Translations under genes and position numbers: made by a program
Assembly: GCA_000697475.1 (NCBI GenBank)
Contig: JNEU01000982.1
Location: 19,504 to 83,503, forward strand
Direction: 5' to 3'
DNA length: 64,000 nucleotides
From: Lichtheimia corymbifera B2541
Lineage: Eukaryota; Mucoromycota; Mucoromycetes; Mucorales; Lichtheimiaceae
Notes under the pieces: model-generated
The model's input: only the letters and a program-made list of their open reading frames with translations
Databases searched by the model: none
What the model was told of the DNA's origin: nothing
In this document: in pieces, positions 23,455 to 36,271 of the stretch
Numbering within the stretch: position 1 is the stretch's first letter
Layout: every line of letters begins with the position of its first letter

Positions 23455-24209
23455 GTTGAAGACGTTACGTTTTGTGTTTGTGTAGTGTTTTTTATCCTTG
23501 GGAGAAAATGGTGAATTCGCGAAAGAGATTTGTTGGCTCTACAGGACAAACACCCCGTATTTAGCCACCCCTCCCTATTTCAATCCGCGCACGTGCAGCT
23601 ACAACATAGCCAGTGTTATATCGGATAATAGCCACCACTCAATGACACATCATTTCTACGTAATATGCATCATCGATTCATACAAACAAATATCATTGCT
23701 AATTGTCGGTAACACAAAACGCTTGCAATTTTATGCAAGAAATTGCGACATCTATCAGAGTAGACATAGACCCAATGACATGGGGATGACATGAGGCATT
23801 CTCATTTACGTATAAGGAGGGTACCTATTACATACGCCCACCGAGAAACATGCTATAAGCGTATCTAAGCCTTTGCAAAATATCCGGCCATCAGCTTCAG
23901 CACACACGCAACAACCAGGTACCGGATTGCATATATCGTATCATTGACGCTCATTGTTTTAAAATGAGAGAGCATGAACATGGGTGCTTAAACACCTTCC
24001 TAAACTAAGTCGAGTCATGGTGATCCGTGTAATCTCGAGGCCCTAGTCAATCTTTGCATAACATTCCAATATGCCATTTATACACGTTTTTATAGGGGGT
24101 TATATCTGTACAGACGTGAAAGAGAATAAAAAGCAGTGGGTTCTCTATGCTTGAATATGGGGATCGTCTTTTGTATGCATGTTTAAATAGATTATGTATG
24201 TATGTCGCA
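23455..24209. other. intergenic between CBS gene and class IV chitin synthase
   Basis: About 750 bp, AT-rich, with no gene seen. It holds the promoter of the CBS gene and the 3' end of the chitin synthase. No repeat or RNA gene recognised. Confidence 0.5.
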
Positions 24210-27200
24210 TCAACGAGGTGGTTGTTGTTGTTGTTGTTGTTGTTGTTGATGAGATGGTGGTAATGGAGGAGTTGGTGTGGATGGTCGTGTTGAAGGAGCT
24301 GAAGGTGTTGAGAGGGAGGCTGTAGAAGATCCATACATTTTACGGTCGTTAAACATGTTTCCAAAGGCAGGAGGGGTCAATGATGGCGTTACTGATGATG
24401 GTCGACTACCGTCAAATGCAAGAGGCGTAGCATCCATAGGCGTTCTCAGAGTCATGCGATTCTTGTTTACACGTTGACCCGTTCGTTCAGCTTCCCAATC
24501 CTCCCATTTTTTCATCACAAGTCGAGACGAATCAAATTTGCCTTCAGCATCGCCATGGCCCTTGTCCTTCTTTTCTCCAGCAACCATACGTGTTGCACCC
24601 CATGAAAAGTCATCGAAATGCCAGAATGAATAGAGCGGCAAGACAAAATTCCAAATGGGTAAAGCAATGATATAAACTACAACACATACACATGTAAATA
24701 GGAGAGCACGATTCAACAAGAGAAAAGAGAAAAATCACTTACTCAACATCCAACAAATGTAAATCAACTTGAAAGTGGTGATACCAATAAGAATACCGGG
24801 TAAGAACAAGATACAAATAAGCAAACCAAGCGATTGCCATTGTGGATCACCCGATACAGCCGAGCTGATGATAAGATAAATCGTCATGACAATAGCAGCA
24901 GGCAAGACAAGAGCTGCAATCAAATCGACAAAGACCGAAAACTGCATTGACAAGCATGCAATACCGCAAAGATCGGATACAAGCACAAGCTCCATGAGGT
25001 TATGTACAGTAGAGTTGATCCATCGACGACGTTGTGATAGCAACACTTTGAATTCATCCGGGACAATCGTTCGACAGCGTGCTTGAGGAACAAACATCAT
25101 TTGTCGTTTGGGAAACGTACGTAGCATGAGCGTTGATAGGAAACGATCCTCACCAAGCAACAAAAGGTTCTTTTCGTGTAACGTGGTCACCACATTTTGG
25201 TTGTATTCGAGGATGATATCGGGATTCGCCAATAAAGGAACCCATGCACCATTCTTGGGAGCTTTGATACGGAACATACTGAAGCAACCAGGTAGACAAG
25301 TGACAATACCAAACAAGGACTCGAATGCTTTGGCGTAATGATGAGAAATGTAGTACTCGAATACTTGGATTGCAGTAACCCCTGAAAACGTGGATGAAGC
25401 GTGAGCACACAACATATTTCCCACTCCTCAAACCATCACACATCTCAACTTACAGGAGGCTCGCTTGTTCGCAATACGTGTTTCTCCACACAGGCCCATG
25501 ATAGTGATATCGTTGGCCATGGCAGCTACCATGTATGTCAATGCATCAGGCAAAACCTTGGTATCCGCATCCACCTGTAGTATACCATACAAAAAAGGCA
25601 ATGAGTTTTTGTTGCTTGAATAATTGTAGTTGCGTCAACGTACCATGAGCACAAGCTCAAACTTGTCTGGGGTTACACCTTTCATTAACCAGGTCATCTT
25701 CCAAAAGAGTTCATAGTCAAGCTCGGAAAGACGGTCATTGAATAATACGCGTTGGAAGAAGGACATCAAAATCAACTACAAGCATCATCTTTGTTAACTT
25801 GGGATTCCTGGTATTGTTTCCTTGTTGTAGTTACCTGGGAATCACGTTTACCACGGTTACCAGCCTTTGCACCTTGCTGTTCCTCTTCAGTGCCACACTT
25901 GACAACGGTGATACAGGGAACGCCCTTGTAATGGCCGGCATACTAATACGTCAAATCATGCTCAGCATACTGATAAGCTTTCAAATTCCTCTGTAATACT
26001 TACCACTTTAGCCATATTGAGTTGTTTTTCACCATCGGCAATAGCAAGGTACGAGCATGGTTTTGGGTTGGACATGGTGGGATCAAGATCCATCATACCG
26101 ACAACGATATCAGGGGTAGACTTGGTTTCTCCAGCACCGGTGATCATACCATCAGCAATCACAAAGAAGCACTATACCATGTTTTGTTAGGTGTCATTGC
26201 GTACTCGATAAATCAATTATATATATACCTTGTGCTTTTTGGAGTATGTTGTTTCTGCCAAGCTGTCCATAGTTGTACGAAGACCATCCTCGCCTTCGGA
26301 ATAGCAAGTGACAAGCATGATGGAATATAATTCGGTGGATACAATATCGGTGCGATTGCCGCCAAGACCAGTAACTGAAGCATTAGTGGATGAATTTGTT
26401 CTTGAGGATGTTGAGCTGAGAGAAGCTGCAGATGAATTGGTGCCTGCGACACGCATGGGTCCGTAATTGTTGTATGGGCCTGGAATATGGTTGGCAGGGT
26501 CATCGTTTCCTCCCTTGATAGAACGCCAAGCGAGCCAATTGGAACGTCCACCTGGTTTCACCAGACGTTTGGCAATGATCCATTGGAAAAGCAAAGCCAT
26601 TGAATAGCGGACAACAATGATGGTGATAATGACAGCAAACATAATGTTCATGACAATGGTGCGTGCAATACATCCACCCGTTTCAGTCTCCATGGAACCG
26701 GCACGATAACGAGCAAGCAGACAATCGCGTGTTGATTTTCCAGCACTGTATAAGATAGCATACGACGCGTCATTGCCACCATTGTTTCGCAAAGCAGTGT
26801 CCACAGTATCACCAAAGAAGGGGGTATTAGCATTGATATATTTTGTCAAGTTGAGGACTAGAATTGTTTATCAGTATACAAACAATGAAATGAGGTTACA
26901 CACACCACATACATACCCGAATCACCCAATACGACAAGATCCGTATCGCCGAGGTCATCGTCTCCTTTAGGCCTGAGATCAATCCATTCAAAGGCCACCG
27001 ATCCAACAGGTGAAGTATACGATTGGAGTTCAGCAAGCGATAAGCATTTTCCATCACTGGTTGTGATTGATCCACCTGAACAAGAGAAGAGTAGTATGAA
27101 TATATGGTTGTGTATTCTCCTCCTCCAACTAGCTTACCATAAGGACTATCCAGTTTGCAATCACCCAAGGTGGTTGTACTTCCTTGATCAAAGCCAGAGC

Positions 27201-28235
27201 AGCTACCCTTTGTATCACCATCAAAGATGCTGCCAATCTCCATGTTTTCATAATCGTTGGTAAGGTTCAAGCCTTTGGAAGCAAAGAATTCCTTGAGGGT
27301 GTCCATGTCATAAATGGTGCCATAAACACGAGGGTTCTCACGATAAAACGGTCTCCGTTCACCGTCCACAACGGTTGAATAAGGAAAGTTTTGAATGGAA
27401 TCAGGACACAAGGTTTCTTGTAAACCATAAGTGACGTAGGCAAGTGCACCACAAAGAAGTAAAATAATATACACGAGGGTGAGCTATAGTAATGATCACG
27501 TTAGCATAGTAAAAAGCATGCACCTCAATACACAAACATTACTTTTTCTCTCCAAGCTTGCTGCATCAACGCATTTGGTTTCCGAAAGACGATACGAATA
27601 CAACATGATGGAATACAACAGGTGGCCAAGAACGCTACCCAAGACCACCAACTGGTCAACACTTTGGGTTTCACTGCGGGATCATCCTCGAGGTCATCCT
27701 TTTCAGGTACAGGAGGCGGAAGAGGAGCACTTAGACCAGCTGCTTGTTGCTGTCGGATTCTCTGTTGTTGAAGATGATGCGCCTGACTCATTCGTTGATG
27801 TTGTTGTTGAGAAGGATGACCTGCCATCATATGGTGTTGTTGCTGTTGCTGCTGCTGCTGTTGCATTTGTCGTTGTTGTGATGGAGATCGGATCATCCCT
27901 TGACGAGGACGTTGACGTTCTGGACGTGTCAAAGATCGAGCACGACTGACACTTGCTTGTCGATATTGAACAGGAGGAGGTGTGGGTCCAGTAGCACCAG
28001 GTCTCATCATGGGCCTGCCAGGACCATGTGGCATAGGCTGACCTCGTTGTTGTGGAGGCGTCTGTCGATAATGAGGTGCATGGGGGAATCCTTGCTGTGG
28101 TGGGCGATGTGGAGGAGGAACCGGAGGAGGAGCACCACCACCACCATTACCGGGTATTGACCGATCTATTTGTGGATCGTAGACTCCTCGATCTACTGGT
28201 GTATAACCCAAAGCACGATGTGGAATGTTTGACAT
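24210..28235 (-). CDS. chitin synthase, class IV type (Chs3-like)
   Basis: Large chitin synthase of 1153 residues from ten exons: complement(24210-24676, 24743-25381, 25454-25574, 25644-25775, 25835-25942, 26004-26171, 26229-26857, 26917-27075, 27138-27483, 27543-28235). The N-terminus is Pro/Gln-rich and disordered, then two hydrophobic segments ([37 protein letters not shown]) flank an extracytoplasmic domain with conserved Cys. The core has [57 protein letters not shown] and [25 protein letters not shown] near the end is the hallmark of class IV enzymes. The C-terminal tail is Pro/Ser/Gln-rich. There is no myosin motor, so it is not class V or VII. Confidence 0.96.
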
Positions 28236-29004
28236 GTAAAGAGCGTGTGTGCACTCCTTCTATTTAGTGAAAAAAAAGAGAGCGAGAAAAAGGGGGGAAC
28301 AAGGGGATGTTATTTACAGGCACAAGAGAGAAAGAATATCAGCACTCCAAATCTGTCTGTCTGCCCTTTTTTTTTTTTTTCCTCTCGTCGCTGGTCTATT
28401 TTTGGCCACTTCTTTTTTTGATCACATGAGCTCATCGGCTCTCTCTCTCTTTGTTCATTCTCTTTCCCTTGTTCCAAGCCCAGTAGATTCGTTGCACACA
28501 TTGTCTTTCATAGCGGACGTTTTCATTAGCTTCGCCTACTAAGCTTGGCATCGTGATATCATCCATTACGTGTGGCTGTGTACCGTACTCTGGGCTTTAT
28601 CTTTTCACCCTGCATCCAAAGCGGTCTTTCAACTTGACAAGGCAATCTTGACTTTTAGCTGGTCAAAGCGAGAGCAATAAGATAAATAGAAATTTTAGAA
28701 GCCACCATTGTTGCACGGGTATTCGGAAAGCGATTTCTGCATTGATAGCATAAATAAAGGTCAACAACAGTCAAAGACTTGAATGACAAGATGATTTAGC
28801 TCTTTGATGGCATTGAAGAAGTCGCTCTTTTAATGGTGATTTACTGTACAAGAAGTGAACAACTATCATGAAACACCATTTCAAGGGTATCGTAGCCCAT
28901 TTTCCCAATAGTGAGCTGTGCAAGCAATAAGGAAGATACATTATGTATGTAGAACAATGATTATATTCCTCCATAGCTAGGCAGACCTGCAGCGTATCTT
29001 ATTG
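28236..29004. other. intergenic, start of gene-poor region
   Basis: No gene seen. A poly-T run lies near 28370 in the upstream region of the class IV chitin synthase. The sequence becomes repeat-derived from about 29 kb. Confidence 0.5.
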
Positions 29005-29760
29005 TAAAATTTAGAGGAACAGGCACCTTTATGCTTTACATATGCTGTAAGCGTGATGCTATATGGCAAGTGGTCTTTGTTGATTGTCAAGTAGCTTGAG
29101 CCTAATAGAGCCAAAGATGCAGAGGGCCGTGTTTATGTACCACATCTGTTTGGGGTGAACAGAAAGGGCGAATGCATGATAGTTAATGGACGATTCAATA
29201 ACGGTCATACATTGGCAGCTAACATTCACTTATTTTTTCCATTCTAGCTTTTACCCAATCCACTTGATGGGAATGATGCGTATGCTCCAGTCGAGCGTTT
29301 CCATCATTCAACTTTCTTGATCCGGGTTGATTTGGCTGAGTTACGCTCAAATAAAGAGACATCAGTTGAGGTAGATAGTGCATGTTGCATGTATGGGCTG
29401 GTATGCTCTTTGTTTGAGCGTAACTCGGTCAAATCAGCTCGGATCAAGAAAGTTGAATGATAGTGATGAATGTCTGGAGCAGGTGCATCATTCCCATCAA
29501 ATGGATTGGGCAAAAGCTGGGAATGAGAAAAAGTACATGTTGGATGCCGATGTATGCATTGGAAATGACGTTTGCGTACCTGCCATGCATTGTCCCTGAG
29601 CCCTGACTTTTTACCTCAGGTGCACAAACACGCCTCTCTGCATCTTTGGCTCTATTAGGATCTATCTACTTGACATTCAACAAATACCACTTGCCATATA
29701 GCGCCACGCATACAGCATATGTAAAACATAAAGGTGCCTGTATCTCTCAACTTTACCATG
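29005..29760. repeat. large imperfect palindrome (about 345-bp arms, about 60-bp loop)
   Basis: Left arm 29005-29351 and right arm 29413-29760 are inverted copies. The innermost 48 bp (29304-29351 against 29413-29460) differ at only a few positions, and matching continues outward through the 29255-29275/29490-29510 segments and the outer 29010-29140/29615-29755 segments. The outer arm is the same sequence that recurs at 62.2-64 kb. No coding frame of note. A transcript across it could fold into a very long hairpin. Confidence 0.85.
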
Positions 29761-30110
29761 AAACGTGGGGTCTTCAATCGAACAAAGTTGCGCGGCTGGG
29801 TCAAGCGCACCTTGTGTGCAAGTTTCATGATCGTCGTGGCCATTCTCAGATTCACCAAATGTCACCACCAGCCAAAGTTGAAAAAAATTCAAGAGGTCGA
29901 CCCACGATCCACTTTTGCTGGTGGTGACATTGCGAAATCTGGGATCGACGAGCCTGATCGTGAAACTTGCACCCAAGGTGCGCTTCATCCCGACGAGTAA
30001 CTTTGTTCTATGAAAGACCCTACGCTTCATTGTAAAGTTCAGAGATACAGGCACCTTTATGTTTTTACATATGTTGTAAGCGTGATGCTATATGGAGAGT
30101 GATTTTCGTT
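29697..30110. repeat. fold-back repeat unit, copy 1
   Basis: About 400-bp near-palindrome centred near 29895. The half beginning around 29710 (CAGCATATGTAAAACATAAA) is mirrored by the half ending near 30090. GTCACCACCAGCC and its complement flank the centre. Copies with the same design lie at about 62205-62600 and 62705-63110, and shorter ones at 63225-63440 and 63550-63800. Short open frames on both strands (such as those with NFTMKRG or ETCTQGAL) are translations of this repeat and not genes. Confidence 0.8.
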
Positions 30111-30240
30111 CATTGGAAAGTATCATGCAAATGAGCTGTGTTGCACAAACAAGTCCGTCTGCATCTTCCGCTCTATCAGGGTCTACCTACTTGACAATGA
30201 ACAAGCACCACCTTTCCTATGCCTTCACGCTTACAGCATA
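30105..30240 (+). repeat. about 135-bp linker repeat with inverted ends
   Basis: Contains AAGTATCATGCAAATGAGCT and GGGTCTACCTACTTGACAAT. Close copies lie at about 62590-62725 and 63800-63940, and an inverted copy at 63430-63570. The ends are inverted repeats of about 20 bp (GTGTTTGTTCATTG type), so it looks like a very small terminal-inverted-repeat element lying between the fold-back units. Confidence 0.7.
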
Positions 30241-31765
30241 GGAAAAACCACGAAGATGCCTGTTTCTCCAAATATCCATAATGATGTGTAGAGGCTTTAT
30301 GAGAACGACGTTGATCAGCATGACCGAGAGCACCTCCTGACCAAGTTTCGAGGTCGCCATGGGCAATATCGGCGCGCACGGCGCGTACACCCTATTTATG
30401 TTACCATCCATTCGTCGTCTCTCCCACATTCAAGGTTTTCATAATGAATCCTGGGGTCTTTATGGGAACGAAATTGCTCGGCGTGGTCGAAAGGGTGTTG
30501 TGTGAAAGTTTCAGGTTCGAGATGGGCGATCTCGGGGAGTAGGAGCGCCGACCCTACTTTTCTCCTACACTTGGGCTGGCCGGCATTCGAAATGTTCATA
30601 ATGAACCATGCGGTTTTTTAAATGAATGGAATTGATCAGCATGTGCGAGAGTACCTTCTGACCAAGTTTCAAGTGCGAGATGGGGAATCCCAAGAAACTA
30701 CATACTAAATGACTTTTCATAAATCCGGCGCTTTCCCAATTTCCGCCCATCATAGTAAACCCCACATTATGCTCTCCCTTTCGAAATTTTCAAATGAAGC
30801 GTGGGTTCTTTATTAAGACAAAGGTGTTCAGCATGACCTAGAGCATATTGTGTGTAAGTTTGAGGTTCAAGACAGGCAATACCAATGTCAGGCATTAATA
30901 TCAGTGTACATGGATATATCTGACAGTGCCTGACCAATTTAATTTCCAGCTCTTCCACTCCCACCTTATTTGCCTCTTCTTCCCATTCTCAACTGTTACC
31001 TCTTCAAGTACAACTACCACCTGCGAACGATTGTCTCTGCTTCAACCCATCATGCCAATACTACAGCTGTCTTGATCCTAATGGCAACTCCATGACCATG
31101 TGCACCCCACTACAACACCCGCGTTTCTTGTCACTACACCTTCTCTGGTGCACTCCTCTACCGCGATCAAACGTAACAGCATTCGTTCCAGCAGTTGCTA
31201 TTAGCAACGTCTTTATTGCAATGTCTCATACAGCGTTCACAATCTTGTCATTCTACTACAACACACGTTCTTGCACCCTCGTCGACACGACCAAACATAC
31301 CCAGCAGTTGCCATTAACAAGGTCTTTACTCCATCGTCTCAGGTTTTCTGCAGTAACCTGCCTTGCAGCCTTTTTTACGTGAACAGGCAGATAGCCATTA
31401 TATACAAGCAGCTTTATTTACGTGTAGCAACTTGGCTTTAATGCATACGGATTGCTATGGGTGAGGTTTCATATCAGCTATCGAGTGCGCAGCGATAGTA
31501 GCGATCTTCACCTGGCTGAGCTGCGATAGGAATGATCGAGAAAGAGAGATAGCAACAGCCGGATGGAAAAAAAAGCATATCAGCAGCAATAGCAGAGGTC
31601 TTATTGGTTATGGATGAGTGGATGCAATCAAGTGCAGCGATCTTTACTTTGGTTACTCGCCGCGCTGTCAGCAGGAACGATGGATCATATCGCGTGGATA
31701 CGGCTGAGGGTGATGGTGGGATTGACAAGAGGGCCTGATCTTTGACAGCCATGGATGGCATTGGA
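30240..31765 (+). repeat. dispersed 1.5-kb repeat, copy 1 (tandem units then unique tail)
   Basis: The first part (30240-30920) contains about four degenerate units of roughly 155-175 bp, each with a motif like TTGATCAGCATG...CAAGTTT (near 30325, 30480, 30640 and 30815). The second part (30940-31760) is a non-coding segment that matches 60590-61330 in the same orientation, for example CTCCTCTACCGCGATCAA and CAGCAGGAACGATGGATCAT. No transposase, reverse transcriptase or long frame was seen. Confidence 0.8.
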
Positions 31766-34053
31766 ATACCTGGGTCAATGCATGCAGCAGCTACTTTCCA
31801 AGGTCATGGATGAAGGATGTTCATGACAGCAGCAACCAAGAACACAACAACACACTTATCCCTGTTAGCTACTATGTGAAAATCTCCCGTATCTTATTGT
31901 TCCTTTATTATGTTTACTTGGATAAACATCCACACTATCATATGCTTCTTCGACTTTTTCACATTGAATGAATATTGGATTGAGCATAATATTTAGAAGG
32001 GCATTATACTATCAGATCATATGTGCGAGATGTGGATCACTTGGTTGGTTTCTGGATTGGAAGGGGGAGTAGAAAAAGTTCATGGTCTGAAAAGCGAGAT
32101 TGGATCATTTACATAATCGTTTCGAGACACCTTTTGTCCCTTTTGTCACGTTCCATTCGTTGGAGCTTCCTAATTCCTATGTATGATGATAGATGATAGG
32201 CAGCGGCGATTCTCAACTGTACTCGTGTTTGTTATGTCATCGATGAGGGTGCCATCCACTTTACCCTTTGGAAAGCACGATCACACAAACATCCTCTACC
32301 AAGGACTTATTTTACTCGGTCGACACAGCAAGTGATTTGATTGTTGCCATTGCTTGATGATGCATGTTGCCACCTGGTTTACATATTTCAAATCTTCAAG
32401 GATGTCAATAAAGCTTCTTCTGCCAGTAGTTTACTAAGACATCAAAGCTTAGACACCCACATTCAATCTTTGAATGAGGTAAACCCTTCATCGACCGCAT
32501 CATCACATTTACAAAAAGCAAGAATGATATTTTCATGCAGCCTTCTTTTTCAATTCATGCATGATTCCACAATCGTCCACCTTTGCTTTGTTGCTACCAA
32601 GCATACTACGAGCTACCAAATAGGAGAGCATGAAGGAACAGCGGATCTTTGGATGGACGTACACAATATGAAACACCGCAATTTAGATCAATTATCGATG
32701 TCCTGGATGAAGGAAGCGGTGATATGTTTGAAACGAGCACATCATTACCACAAACGTCGTTCAAGAAGTATATACCCCAAGAAGAACCAGGCACAGTCAC
32801 CAATGCTTCTCTGTCTTTTCATTGGTCATGAGATGCCATAGTTCGATATACATTGGCGAGGAGACTCTGTCCGAGATGAGCGGCACTTTTTCCACGCGGT
32901 AGTCGAAAAATCATTACCACGGTCTAAGGTTGATTCTACTATTATAAGGCTCCTGCATCATTTTCTGTACATGATAATAAAACTCTCATTGCACACCTAT
33001 TTCATTGTCAATTATGCACACACAAAAAGGCCGCCCATTGTCGAAAGAAAGTGATCTAATGCTTGAAATCTTTTTCCCCAACTATGAAAGCTCGGCTCGT
33101 CCCATCGTTTTTCGGCTGAGGTCAGCAATTTGACAAAGAAATGCTGCTATAACCGTTGAGGATAAACCATGTAGTAATAAAAGTGCCATTACTTCCAAAT
33201 ATAAACAAGTCTACAATGACCCCATCGCTTATATAGCGGCTGGAAGTGTCTATTTCTTTAGCAATTGGACACCGGCTAGGATGTCTCATCTTGGGCTAAA
33301 CTCTCGGGGGAGTCGCGTGACCGAAAGTAGCCATTATCGTTGCATTGGTCCGCTAAGCGGAGATAAGGCTCCGTTCCCAACTGCCTGGTTTATCTGTGTA
33401 ACCTCTTGGATCTTCCCTCTTTGTATGCAGCAACAAAGGATCACCAGGCATTGAGCAATGGGCTTTTTTTCCTTGATCCATTGTTTCATTTGTACATATT
33501 GATGTTACTTTAAAGGGTGCTTTAGGTGAGGGAAACGGCATGTATTGAAGCTGTATACCTCAAAGAAAAAGTAAACTTTAATTCCGTGAGAGAAATAATT
33601 ACACGCAGAACTTTGACATATACGATCGAATCGTGATGGGGCATCATTGGTTGGTGCAACATGTGAGGCACTGCCTAGTGTATGTGTGTGTGTAATGCAC
33701 GATCGCTTATTCATCGTCGTTTGATTGGTGAACATGGTATCTAGCCTATCAGCCCTATCATCCCTGTAGACGAATGATAAGCGCCATTGTCGGTGATCCA
33801 CCCTTATAAGTGAGGGATTCCACCGTTTGCTATCATGGGAAAAATGTCAAATCCCAAAAAGTAAGGAAGCCATCTTCATAAGGATATTGTACAACTACAC
33901 AAGAAGGATCCACACGTACAAGAAATACCTTATCACTAATGCTGTTCGTCATATGGTCATGTTCAAAGTTCTCAGGCGGTACATTTAAAAGTAGGCGCAC
34001 ACATTAATTCACCTCTTTTAGTAGACCTTTTCTTTTTACATACCACATCAGTG
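31766..34053. other. gene-poor region upstream of amino-acid permease
   Basis: No gene I can support. An open frame at about 32341-32841 begins without ATG, has no recognised domain and overlaps another frame of similar quality. The rest is AT-rich unique-looking DNA. The last few hundred bases probably hold the permease promoter. Confidence 0.4.
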
Positions 34054-36271
34054 ATGGGAGATAATAACAAAGTGAGCAGCAACAATGATATGATACTAGT
34101 CGATGATCACACGTTGCTAATAAATCGGGATTCACCAACATCAGGGAGCGGTTGATACAGCATCCATCAAAGTTGAGACGTCGAGCAGTAGCGACTATGC
34201 CGTTGAATCAGCACAAGCCAAAGATTACGATACCCGTGTGCTTGAAGAGCTTGGCTACAAGCAAGAATTCACTCGTGAAGTCAGTTTAATGGTGCAAGCT
34301 GGTTTTGCATTTTCCACAATGGCAGTATTGCCAAACTGGCTAGTCAATCTTACGGCAACCATGTCAGCCGGTGGCCCCATGTCCTTGTTTTGGGGTATTG
34401 TAAGTACCTAGGATTGACCTGATTCATATTCCAGAACATGCTTTTTCATACCTTTTTTCGCGTAACACAGATTGTCATTGCGCCCTTTGTCTGCTCCATC
34501 GCTTTAAGTATGGCCGAAATTTTCTCAGGTGCGCGATCGCTATTCACGTGATTTTACGAAGCTTGCTAACTTGAACATGTGCACCCCGTCGATAGCTTAT
34601 CCTGTAAACGGTGGTGTCTATTCGTGGTGTTATTTACTAAGTTCACCTGAATGGGGTCCAAGTAGGTGCATTTTTTGATCACTAATCGTAGCATCGATAT
34701 TAACTTTCATTGCGTCTTCTGCAGTCATGTCTTGGCTTTGCGGCTATATCTTTACGGGCGGATTGCTATCCGTATTAATGACTCTCGCTTACACCATGGC
34801 TGAATATGTCATTGGTAAGCTTAATATCATCTTGTTGCATTATAATACTCCATCCCAATTAACAACATACATCCCATTTATAGCAATTGCCAATGTATTG
34901 AACGTTCAACAGACCGACAACCAAGGTGCCATTGTTGGCTTATATATTCTTTTCCTTATCATCGGTGTCGGTTATTCCTATCTCGGCATCAAATTCAGCG
35001 GCTATCTTAATTACTTTATGAGTATGCATTCCACAACAATCGTGTTATATACGGAACGTATTCTAAGATCATTCATTTTCTACTAGTCTATTGGGTGGGC
35101 ATCGGTACCATTCTTGTCGTGGTGATCATGCCAGCAATGGCCCCTACGCATCCTTCAGCTGAATGGGTGTTTACCGTCTTCCAAAATACCACGGGCTACA
35201 AGAATCAAGGCATCACATTCTTGCTCGGTATGCTTCAAGCAGGCTGGTGTTTGGTAAATATCTCATCTCTAATGCTACACAATCATGGCAGTAATAGCTC
35301 ATCTTTTCTTTTCTCACATAATAGATTGGATACGAAAATGGCGCACAGATTGCCGAAGGTACTCGCAATGCCAGCACCAGCGGTCCTATCGGCTTGATGA
35401 TTGCCGTAGGAAGTGGTATTGTTCAAGCCCTTGTTGTATCGGTCGCTGTCCTTTTTTCAATCCAAGATTTGGAGGAATTGCAAAGCGAGACACCTGCTGG
35501 TGCTATCGCCGTCCTTTTTGTTCGTGCCACAAATAATACCTCGTTGACTGCATTTTTCCTTGTCATCCTTCTCGTCACTCAATTTGGATCGCTTTGCAAC
35601 TCTTTCCTTGCTGTCGCCCAGTTGATCTGGTCCATGGCTCGTGATGGATGCATCCCTAATCATCGCTTCTGGTATAAGTAAGCGTCATATTTAACATGCT
35701 ACAATTGATATCAAGGAACTTAATGTTATCACCATTATAGATTGTCAGGCAAACATGAAGCTCCTCTACGCATTCTTATTTTGGTCGCTGTCATCTGTAT
35801 TGTCGTCATTATGCCGGTATGCAATGATTATATGCTCTTTTTATTTTCTCCTGACGCTCACATTTTTTGCATATGTATATGTAGTCATTTGCTAGTGAAG
35901 TTTACTGGTCTGCTATCATGAGCACAGCCGTCATTTGTGTGAACGTTGCATATGGCATGCCATTCTTTTGCCGCCTTGTGTGGAAGCGTGATCACGTACA
36001 CAAGGGTCCTTTCAATCTTGGTCAATGGAGTGTGCCTATCAACTTTGTCGCCGTTCTTTGGGTCATCTTTTTCGCCATCATTTTGTGTTTCCCAAGTGTT
36101 AGTCCCGTTGAGCCTGTCACCATGAACTGGGCTTCATTGATGATTGGTGCTGTCTTTATCTTCGCACTCACTTTTTGGTTCGTTGGTGGTCGAAAGACAT
36201 TCAAGGGCCCTATGCAAACCTTGGGCAACATGGCCACTGAAGGTGACGTCAAGGCAAACGAAGCTTCCTAG
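34054..36271 (+). CDS. amino-acid/GABA permease, APC family, copy 1
   Basis: Plasma-membrane or vacuolar amino-acid transporter of the APC superfamily, close to the fungal GABA/choline/amino-acid permease group. 535 residues from ten exons: 34054-34071, 34145-34399, 34471-34528, 34596-34661, 34725-34814, 34884-35021, 35087-35253, 35325-35677, 35741-35816, 35885-36271; phases agree throughout. The first exon is 18 nt (MGDNNK); the alternative of reading through hits a stop, and the intron has a good branch-site sequence (TGCTAATA). Visible motifs: ELGYKQEFTREVS, GFAFSTMAVLPNW, SAGGPMSLFWG, MAEIFSAYPVNGGVYSW, GYENGAQIAEGTRNAS and NHRFWYKLSG. About 12 hydrophobic helices are expected. It has a tail-to-tail paralogue at 37355-39417. 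Confidence 0.92.

Noticed and set aside
29677..30054. Repeated open frames with peptides such as NFTMKRG and ETCTQGAL
   Set aside because: They appear on both strands of every palindromic copy and are broken between copies; they are translations of repeat DNA.
32341..32841. 166-codon open frame on the plus strand
   Set aside because: No ATG at its start, no domain, and an overlapping frame of equal quality; likely chance or a remnant.
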